Below, in pieces: positions 1 through 5,095 of a stretch of DNA of 5,657 nt. Location of the stretch: the NCBI GenBank assembly GCA_041605955.1, contig JBFIXI010000124.1:1-5657 (forward strand), read 5' to 3'. This stretch comes from JAHEJX01 sp041605955. GTDB taxonomy: Bacteria > Actinomycetota > Acidimicrobiia > Spongiisociales > UBA5794. The first letter of the stretch is position 1, and each line of letters starts with the position of its first letter. The translations under genes were made by a program, and so were the position numbers. The notes beneath the pieces are model-generated. The model made no database searches, was not told the DNA's origin, and saw only the letters and a program-made list of their open reading frames with translations.

Positions 1-597
1 CAGGGAATCATGATTCTCCGGTTGCCGGCAACGCCCCCACTCGACCTCACCTGGGGACTCACCATCGAAGCCAACCCGGCGAGAATCTGGTGACCCGGAA
101 ACGATCTGCCCGGCAGGCACCCGCAGGAGCGTATATGGCATCGACCCGGACGGCTTCTCGGTGGCTCGAGCGTTCGCATGTCTGCCAGCGTCCCGTTTCG
201 TATATGTGCCGCCGCGCCTCCGCAACCGCGCCGCCGCTGGGAAAGCGTCGTCATGGCGGACGGAGCGCTCGCTTCTCGGTTCCCACTGGAAGTGCTCAGC
301 CTCTGGAGAGAAGGCCGATCGTCGGCTTTCGGCTCTGCGAGAACGGGGTGCCACACGAGCACGAGCGCATCGCCGGACCACTGTCGTTGGCAGGCGCCGT
401 GATCAGTGCCGGGATGAGAGCTCGGGAGAGCCTGCCCCGGGTCGCGCTCGATGAGAATCACTTGGTGAAGGTTCCAGCCCACCGCGACCCGCTGGATTCC
501 TCACTCTCGGGTCAGCAGGCACAACGCATGTTCCACAAAGGCCGCACGATGGCCAGGAAGTGGTCCTTACCTACGAGGCAGGCGCGTCCTGACAACT
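1..597 (+). other. Gene-poor left flank, possible decayed plus-strand gene end
   Basis: I recognise no intact gene here. Short plus-strand stretches with fairly GC-rich third positions appear in different frames one after another. Frame 1 is open from the window edge to TGA 91-93 and ends ...TIEANPARIW. Frame 2 at about 100-240 contains VYGIDPDGF. Frame 3 at about 330-480 contains ERIAGPLSLAGAVISAG. Frame 2 again, open from 455, ends HDGQEVVLTYEAGAS at TGA 590-592. That last stop lies 5 bp from the stop of the convergent regulator gene, which is where a real convergent gene would end. Frame 3 is open over nearly the whole region (to 650), but its protein is Arg/Ser-rich and resembles nothing I know. 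The pattern fits a frameshifted or decayed gene, sequencing indels, or chance open frames in GC-rich DNA. No terminator hairpin with a T-run was seen. Confidence 0.3.
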
Positions 598-3500
598 TCA
601 GTCGCCAAACGGCTGGAATTCGAACCCGGCGCCTTCGCCAAGGTCGGTGAACTCGCCAACTTCGTGGTTCTTGCTGCCGTCGAGGCAACCTATGAAGTAG
701 GGGCCGCTATCGAGGACGAAGTATCCCGACCGGGTCTCACCAGATGGCGGGGCCACGAAGACCGCGACGTTTTGAAAGCCGTTGGAGAATACGAAAGAAT
801 GGACGTCGTCGGCCGTTGCGTTCATCACGTCGAGGCCCAAGGCTGCTTCACCTGGGATCAAATCCGGCCCCTCATAACTAGCCGAGCACCCGCTATCGTC
901 GATGATTACGGCTACCGAACCGACGACCTCGTTGTTCAGCGGCGGAAGGACGGCGGTAGCGGGGAATGAAGGAAAGGTGACGTCGCCGGCAACGATTGAC
1001 TGCTTGGCGTTTTCGAGCGCCGCGATGGTGCTTGCCGCCAGGTTGTCGCCGCTGGCTGTGTAGTCCAACCCGCCGCTGGCGAGTGAAAGCTCCACAGCGC
1101 CAGTCGCGAAATCAGCAGATGTGAGCCGTTCGACGGCGTCGATTACGAGCTCATCGAATCTTCTGATTGTCGACATGAGCACGAATTCGGCATCGGCTGC
1201 CGGAACGTCGTAGAACTGATCCGAATCCGTCCCGATACCCCAGACGCCTCTTCCGGTTCTCTCGGCCGCCTCCCGGGCTGCCTTGAAGACCCCCTCGCCG
1301 GAGCTGCCTGCGGCGTGATATACGACGTCGGCTCCTCGCTCAAACAAATCGGCGGCTGCGGACTGACCAAGGTTGGGTTGGGAAAACGCGTCTAGGTTCT
1401 GGCCGCTGGCGACGAGATATCGCACCAGGATCTCTGTGCTGGGATCGATCGACCGAACGCCCGCCTCGAACCCGGTAAGTCGCATCAACGGATCGAAGGC
1501 GGCAAAGGCGCCGACGAAGCCAACAGTTCCGGATTTCGATTCAAGGGCAGCTGCTACCCCGGCCAGGTATGCGCTTTCCCGGTCGGCGAACTCGTATGTG
1601 GTGTAGTTCGGGATATCGGAATCCGCCCTACCAAAGATCACCACGAACTGAGTGTCTGGGAACTCGGGGGCCAGCCGACCCATGGCGCCCGAGGCGAGAG
1701 ACCGGTCAGTGATGATCAACTCGGTACCGCTCTCCGCCAACGCCCGAATGGCGTTCTCCACGCTGGTCCACGGCGGCGTGACCGGGACGATCTCGACATC
1801 GAAACGACGCCCGGCTTCTTCTAGCCCCACCACCGTCAAGCCGTTCATTGAGTCCGCTCCAGCATGAACTAGTGCCGCCCGCGGCCTCTCGTCGCTTGGA
1901 ACCGCGATCAAGACGAGGGCAACTACAGCGACGAGCGCAGCAACCGCAGCCACCAGCCCCCACAACCGGCGACGAGCACGACTGGCGAGGCTTGCCTCGC
2001 GCTCGAACCGTTCCCGGTCTGCGCGCAATGCGGCCGCCCGGCCATCGACTGCAGCGCTTAGGAATTCGAGCTCGCGGGCGTTCAGTTCGATGCTGCTGGA
2101 CCTCGACCACTGCTCGTAGGCGGCCAAGCGTGCTCCGCTGACCAAGAAACCCGGATCTTTCCCCGCCCGCTCCCACTCGTCAAGGGCATTCACGAATGAG
2201 GCGAGCCGGCGCAGGTCGCTGTCGGCTTCCTGTATCCACTGCTTGAATCGAGGCCATTCGTCGAGAAGTGCTTCATGACCGATCTCGACGGTCGGCGATC
2301 CTGTCACTGCGTCACGATCGAAAAAGAGCAGGCGGTGCGCACCGAACCGGTCGATGACCGCCTGCAGGGTCACGACGTCGACATCCAGCGAGATGATCTC
2401 ATCAGCCCTCACACGTCGCCGGTTCCATGTGTCTGGACCGCTCATGGAGACAAGTCTCAGGAACAGTTGGCGGCCGGCGGCCTGCTCGTTGGTCTTCAGG
2501 TTGCGATACAGCTCTTCGGCTCGATTCGTGATCGCTCCGCGCACACCCCCCAATTCCTCGTAGCCCGACTCCAACAAAGCATCGCCGCTGCGTCTTTCGT
2601 ACAGCTCGGTCAGGGTGTACTGAAACATGGGGAGGGCACCGGGCTCGTCGAGAACGTCCGCAATCAGGCGGGCCACCAGCGCAGGTTCCAACCGCACGCC
2701 GGCTGTTGCCGCCGGCTTGGAAGCCGCAGCCTCGAGTTCGTTCGAGGCCAGCGGCGTGACGTTGACGACCGCGCCATCTAGCAAGGCAGCGAAATCCGGG
2801 TACTGCAGCGGCCGGTCGTAGAAGTCCGCGCGCAGCGTCAGAACGACCACAATGCGGCCGTGCGGCTCGCCGAGCGCTAACACAAGCCCTTGCAGGAATC
2901 GTTCTCTCTCCTTCGAGTCCTCCACCAGATTGAAGAGCTCCTCAAATTGGTCTATCACGATAAGGAGTCGGGCGCCGTCACCAGGCAACACACGGAGGCA
3001 GGCCCGGAGAACAGCCCGATCTCCCGCGGCGAGCTGATCAGTGAGGCTGTCGGGGGCGTCCAGTCGAGTGCGGAGCAGCGCAGCTTCGAGCTCGCTGAAC
3101 GGGTGGGCGCCGGGGACCATCTGGGCGACCAGCCATTCGATCTCCTCCCCGATGCCACCTTTTCGCACCTGCGGCACTAAGCCGGCGTTGACAACGCTTG
3201 ATTTCCCGGAGCCGCTAGGCCCGACGACCGCAACGAGCCGGTCTCCTCCAGCGAGCCGGCGTATGAGTTCAGCGACCAATGATTCGCGGCCAAAGAACCT
3301 CCCCTCGTCCGACTCTCTGAATGCATGAAGGCCTTTGTACGGGTTCGGCTGGGACCCGGCGTCGACGAGTTGCCGGTGCGGTTCTGGGGACAGCGCCCTG
3401 TCATGGAGGAGGATTTGCTCCTCGAGTCGCTGAAGCGTTGGTGAGGGGTCGAGGCCGAACTCGTCTCCAACGATCCGCCTGTGGCGTTCGAAGGCTCGGA

Positions 3501-4155
3501 GGGCTTCGGTCTGACGGCCTGTCCGGTATAACGCCACCATCAGCTGGCCTACGGGCTGCTCGCGGTAAGGATTGTCGCGAGCAAAGGCCTCCAAGCCTGT
3601 CACGAGGTCACCCGCATGGCCCTGCGCCAACAACGCGTCGAAGCGGAGCTCCGTTGCTTCCAGCCTCAACCCCTCGAGACGCTCGATCGAGGCCCGGGCA
3701 AACTCCTCGTACTCGAAATCAGCGAGGGCGTTCCCCCGCCAGAGGGCCAACGCCTCGTCCAGCAATGAAACTGCTCGCTCCGCTGACGTCTCTGCAGCAA
3801 GTCGAGCTGCCGACACCAGCTCCTCGAAGCGCAGGTGGTCGGCGCCTTGAGTGTCTATTGCAAGGGCGTATCCGGGTTCCTTGGTGAGAAGAACAGAGCT
3901 TTCTCCGCGAGCGGTTCGATCAGGCTCGAGAATCGACCGCAGTCGGGAGACATAGACCCAGATGGCATTCTCCTTGCCGGCGGCTTCGTCTCCCCACAAA
4001 GCATCCGCGATACGGTCGACCGACACGACCTGGTTGGCGTTCAGGACGAGGAGCGCCAGCAATGAAGACTGTTTGTGTGGGCCCAGGTCGAGCTCTTCAT
4101 GGGCGCGCAGCACTTCCAGGGGGCCCAATATCTTGAACGAGAGCTCTGCCTTCAT
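598..4155 (-). CDS. Transmembrane SARP-type regulator: BTAD, nSTAND ATPase and BMP/PnrA-like sensor domain
   Basis: This is a 1185-residue one-component regulator, numbered from the ATG at 4155. Residues 3-100 form an OmpR/SARP winged helix (FKILGPLEV start, helix ENAIWVYVSRLRSIL). Residues ~107-254 are the BTAD helical repeats (ending FGLDPSPTLQRLEEQIL). The nSTAND module begins with NPYKGLHAF at 271 and FFGRE. It has Walker A GPSGSGKSS (312-320), Walker B LLIVIDQFEELF (397-408), LTLRADFYDR (439-448) and GHEALLDEWPRF (~626-637). A charged, probably coiled segment (710-733) leads into one transmembrane helix (731-753) preceded by RARRR, so the N-terminus should be cytoplasmic. Residues ~760-1058 are a BMP/PnrA-like binding domain (SAYLAGVAAAL, GADVVYHAAG, GTDSDQ). 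Residues ~1079-1173 form a beta-rich tail. I chose the ATG because GAGGA stands 7 nt upstream and the family N-terminus follows; a GTG at 4191 would add 12 residues behind a weak site. By analogy with AfsR and CadC it should transduce an outside ligand signal to DNA. Ligand and targets are inference. Confidence 0.93.
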   Translation of the reverse strand: MKAELSFKILGPLEVLRAHEELDLGPHKQSSLLALLVLNANQVVSVDRIADALWGDEAAGKENAIWVYVSRLRSILEPDRTARGESSVLLTKEPGYALAIDTQGADHLRFEELVSAARLAAETSAERAVSLLDEALALWRGNALADFEYEEFARASIERLEGLRLEATELRFDALLAQGHAGDLVTGLEAFARDNPYREQPVGQLMVALYRTGRQTEALRAFERHRRIVGDEFGLDPSPTLQRLEEQILLHDRALSPEPHRQLVDAGSQPNPYKGLHAFRESDEGRFFGRESLVAELIRRLAGGDRLVAVVGPSGSGKSSVVNAGLVPQVRKGGIGEEIEWLVAQMVPGAHPFSELEAALLRTRLDAPDSLTDQLAAGDRAVLRACLRVLPGDGARLLIVIDQFEELFNLVEDSKERERFLQGLVLALGEPHGRIVVVLTLRADFYDRPLQYPDFAALLDGAVVNVTPLASNELEAAASKPAATAGVRLEPALVARLIADVLDEPGALPMFQYTLTELYERRSGDALLESGYEELGGVRGAITNRAEELYRNLKTNEQAAGRQLFLRLVSMSGPDTWNRRRVRADEIISLDVDVVTLQAVIDRFGAHRLLFFDRDAVTGSPTVEIGHEALLDEWPRFKQWIQEADSDLRRLASFVNALDEWERAGKDPGFLVSGARLAAYEQWSRSSSIELNARELEFLSAAVDGRAAALRADRERFEREASLASRARRRLWGLVAAVAALVAVVALVLIAVPSDERPRAALVHAGADSMNGLTVVGLEEAGRRFDVEIVPVTPPWTSVENAIRALAESGTELIITDRSLASGAMGRLAPEFPDTQFVVIFGRADSDIPNYTTYEFADRESAYLAGVAAALESKSGTVGFVGAFAAFDPLMRLTGFEAGVRSIDPSTEILVRYLVASGQNLDAFSQPNLGQSAAADLFERGADVVYHAAGSSGEGVFKAAREAAERTGRGVWGIGTDSDQFYDVPAADAEFVLMSTIRRFDELVIDAVERLTSADFATGAVELSLASGGLDYTASGDNLAASTIAALENAKQSIVAGDVTFPSFPATAVLPPLNNEVVGSVAVIIDDSGCSASYEGPDLIPGEAALGLDVMNATADDVHSFVFSNGFQNVAVFVAPPSGETRSGYFVLDSGPYFIGCLDGSKNHEVGEFTDLGEGAGFEFQPFGD
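637..921 (-). other. C-terminal beta domain with cupredoxin-like spacing
   Basis: Residues ~1079-1173 follow the BMP domain and are not part of that family. The segment alternates short hydrophobic strands with turns. It contains NATADDVHSFVF (Asn1112, His1119) and, near its end, YFIGCLDGSKNHEVGEF (Cys1157, His1164). This order of Asn, His, then a late Tyr-x3-Cys with a following His recalls small blue-copper proteins. The spacing Cys-x6-His is longer than usual, however, and the axial Met is absent. A second cysteine (Cys1090) could instead form a disulfide with Cys1157. It may be a metal-free Ig/cupredoxin-like fold; this is a pattern judgement, not a database match. Confidence 0.4.
982..1878 (-). 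other. BMP/PnrA-like extracytoplasmic ligand-binding domain
   Basis: Residues ~760-1058 resemble basic membrane protein (BMP) family binding proteins, whose studied members bind purine nucleosides (PnrA). Visible landmarks in order are SMNGLTVVGLEEA, FADRESAYLAGVAAALESK, GTVGFVGAF, GFEAGVRSIDPSTEI, GADVVYHAAGSSGEGVFKAA and IGTDSDQFY (Asp977, Asp979). The N-terminal motif reads SMNG where typical nucleoside binders read SFNQ, so the aromatic that would stack on a base is replaced by Met and the ligand may differ. B. subtilis Med is a precedent for a BMP-family protein with a regulatory role. No transporter permease or ATPase gene lies beside it in the window, which favours sensing over uptake. 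Confidence 0.85.
1897..1965 (-). other. Single transmembrane helix of the regulator
   Basis: Residues ~731-753 form an uninterrupted Ala/Val/Leu-rich stretch (LVAAVAALVAVVALVLIAV). RARRR stands on the N-terminal side and acidic PSDE on the C-terminal side. The positive-inside rule places the ATPase and DNA-binding parts in the cytoplasm and the BMP domain outside. This is the only clear membrane segment in the protein, and there is no lipobox before the BMP domain. Confidence 0.9.
2056..3345 (-). other. nSTAND-type NTPase module
   Basis: Residues ~271-700 match the novel-STAND ATPase type often found behind BTAD domains in Actinobacteria. The entry motif is NPYKGLHAF...FFGRE. The P-loop GPSGSGKSS is encoded at about 3196-3222 and keeps its Lys and Ser. 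The Walker B strand LLIVID carries the catalytic-type Asp and is followed by QFEELF. LPMFQYTLTELYERR and IGHEALLDEWPRF are further family landmarks. In most relatives WD40 or TPR repeats follow; here a membrane helix and a binding-protein domain follow instead. ATP-dependent switching is inferred from the family. Confidence 0.88.
3394..4149 (-). other. SARP DNA-binding and BTAD region
   Basis: Residues ~3-254 of the regulator carry the SARP output module. The winged helix has the usual order: the LGPLEV strand, the KQSSLLALLVLNANQVVS helix region, DRIADALWGDE, the recognition helix, then the LLTKEPGYAL wing. The BTAD part is alpha-helical with TPR-like spacing (ALALWRGNALADF, then ALYRTGRQTEALRAFERHRR) and ends in the family's GLDPSP motif. 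In the AfsR/SARP family this module binds direct repeats near the -35 element and recruits RNA polymerase. No key element appears to be missing. Confidence 0.9.
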
Positions 4156-4162
4156 CGTGCCG

Positions 4163-4167
4163 TCCTC
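4163..4167 (-). promoter_or_regulatory. Ribosome binding site fixing the regulator start
   Basis: On the minus strand GAGGA lies 7 nt before the ATG at 4155. The in-frame GTG at 4191 has only a weak GAAAG upstream. The ATG also places the first residues of the protein directly on the usual SARP N-terminus, so this site decides the start. Confidence 0.65.
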
Positions 4168-4265
4168 GGAAACCGAGGCCCAGAAGGCCACGTGTGACTT
4201 TCACGCTACATAACTGGCTGCAAGCCGTCGCAGGTAACGAGTCGGTGGCGGTCAAGGTGGGCGGC

Positions 4266-4269
4266 GGAG
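4266..4269 (+). promoter_or_regulatory. Ribosome binding site of the peptidase gene
   Basis: GGAG stands 9 nt before the ATG at 4279. It supports that start, which is also the one that yields a clean signal peptide. Confidence 0.5.
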
Positions 4270-4278
4270 TTTGGGGCC

Positions 4279-5049
4279 ATGAAGGCTTCGTTCCAAGCTC
4301 CGGCACTGATCGTCACTCTGATTTCGGTCGTCGGTCTCGGTGGCGCAACACAGGACGACGGTGCGAAATTACTGACTCGCCCGGCTAATTCCTACCAGAC
4401 AGAACGGCCGGCTTCGACCGGCCGTGAAGGGCAGGTTCCGCACCCGGGCGCGACTCAGGTGTTTGGAGATGCTGAGCTGATTGAATTGGGGAGGTGGGCC
4501 GTTGCCCGATTCGCGGGCGCCGGTTTGACGTTGCCGGCGGTTCAAGTCCATTTCCACGCAGAGAACGGGGCATGCGGTGGGCATCGAGGAACCTTCAATC
4601 CAGTGTGGAGGCGCATCGATGTGTGCGAGGCCGAACCCATGGTGATCCTGCATGAGTTGGCTCACGCCTGGGCGTCCGAAGCGTTGACCGAAACGGACCG
4701 GGATCACTACGTGGCGTCGATGGGATTTGAGTCATGGAACGATCCCGCCTCCACGTGGTCAAGACGAGCCAGTGAGGGCGCGGCCAACATCATCGCATGG
4801 GGCTTGCTCGAGCATCCGCTCGCGACGTCGACTCCCGACGGGCCGATAGCTGAGAATCACGCGGCCTACCGTCTCCTGACCGGGAGGGACTCACCCCGGT
4901 TCAGCGTTGATGAGCCGGCGAGCTGCGTGCCTTCCAGTCCTCGAGCTCTTCGATTTCGGCGGCCTCCAGGAGAACCTCTTCTTCGACGCTCACCAGAGTG
5001 TCAATCGCTCCCTCGATGGCCTCGGCTACCTCATGCTCGGCTTCGTTGA
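4279..5049 (+). CDS. Secreted HExxH zinc metallopeptidase-like protein; 3' part doubtful
   Basis: The open frame gives 256 residues, of which about 207 look genuine. Residues 1-23 are a signal peptide (short basic start, hydrophobic ALIVTLISVVGL core, likely cleavage after GGA), so the protein should be exported; there is no lipobox cysteine. The mature part has ILHELAHAW with the zinc-binding pair His125/His129 and catalytic-type Glu126. Glu166 in SEGAANIIAWGL, 37 residues later, is a plausible third ligand, as in gluzincins. Cys99 and Cys116 could form a disulfide. The family resembles short actinobacterial proteins of unknown function with this motif; I assign no substrate. After about residue 207 (LLTGRDSPR) the sequence becomes Pro/Arg-rich and lies antisense to a better small gene. 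A one-base shift would end it at TGA 4908-4910, so a frameshift or indel near 4890 is possible. The gene diverges from the regulator and may be controlled by it. Confidence 0.72.
   Translation: MKASFQAPALIVTLISVVGLGGATQDDGAKLLTRPANSYQTERPASTGREGQVPHPGATQVFGDAELIELGRWAVARFAGAGLTLPAVQVHFHAENGACGGHRGTFNPVWRRIDVCEAEPMVILHELAHAWASEALTETDRDHYVASMGFESWNDPASTWSRRASEGAANIIAWGLLEHPLATSTPDGPIAENHAAYRLLTGRDSPRFSVDEPASCVPSSPRALRFRRPPGEPLLRRSPECQSLPRWPRLPHARLR
4404..4425. repeat. Perfect 8-bp inverted repeat inside the peptidase gene
   Basis: ACGGCCGG and CCGGCCGT flank a six-base loop, CTTCGA. The RNA would form a strong GC-rich stem. It falls in codons 42-50, the variable linker just after the signal peptide. 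There is no following T-run, so it is not a classical terminator. Confidence 0.6.
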
Positions 5050-5065
5050 GTCGTTGTCGGTCCAT
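4901..5065 (-). CDS. Small, highly acidic helical protein, unknown function
   Basis: ATG at 5065 to TGA at 4901 gives 54 residues, beginning MDRQRLNEAEHEVAEAIEGA and ending ARSSPAHQR. It carries 16 acidic residues against 5 Arg/Lys, has no glycine or proline between residues 20 and 49, and shows heptad-like hydrophobic spacing, so it is probably one long helix or helical hairpin, cytoplasmic. AGAGG lies 7 nt upstream of the ATG. It begins 30 bp after the methyltransferase stop on the same strand, so the two are probably one transcript. Its third-position base use looks more gene-like than that of the opposite frame. I recognise no family. It may be a partner of the methyltransferase or an independent small protein. 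Confidence 0.6.
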   Translation of the reverse strand: MDRQRLNEAEHEVAEAIEGAIDTLVSVEEEVLLEAAEIEELEDWKARSSPAHQR

Positions 5066-5072
5066 TCCACTG

Positions 5073-5077
5073 CCTCT
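5073..5077 (-). promoter_or_regulatory. Ribosome binding site of the small acidic gene
   Basis: AGAGG on the minus strand, 7 nt before the ATG at 5065, lies within the 30-bp gap after the methyltransferase stop. It is the main argument that this short frame is translated. Confidence 0.55.
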
Positions 5078-5095
5078 GTACGTCGTCGCCGGGGA

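Larger units (their letters stand above)
4156..4278. promoter_or_regulatory. Divergent intergenic region, shared promoters
   Basis: These 123 bp separate the start codons of the regulator (leftward) and the secreted-peptidase gene (rightward), so both promoters must lie here unless leaderless. An inverted repeat GTGA-CTT-TCAC sits at 4194-4204. A loose direct repeat, GGTGGCG then GGTGGGCG, occurs at about 4244-4263, near the peptidase gene. A weak leftward -10-like TATGTA lies around 4207-4212, with no good -35 at the usual spacing. SARP regulators usually bind short direct repeats, so self-regulation or control of the neighbour is plausible but unproven. Confidence 0.4.

Noticed and set aside
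90..650. Plus-strand open frame of 186 codons from GTG
   Set aside because: Its protein is Arg/Ser-rich, matches no family I know, and its end is antisense to the well-supported regulator C-terminus.
598..1878. Separate BMP lipoprotein gene
   Set aside because: The frame is continuous with the ATPase, there is no lipobox cysteine, and there is no start with a ribosome binding site at the junction, so it is a fused domain.
2275..2781. Plus-strand open frame of 168 codons
   Set aside because: It lies fully antisense to the conserved nSTAND region of the regulator and has no recognisable motif; it is a shadow.
3321..3887. Plus-strand open frame of 188 codons
   Set aside because: It is antisense to the BTAD region, rich in Arg/Pro/Gly and has no domain; typical of opposite-strand frames in GC-rich genes.
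4369..4707. Minus-strand open frame of 112 codons
   Set aside because: It is antisense to the peptidase gene including the HELAHAW motif; the plus strand explains the sequence better.
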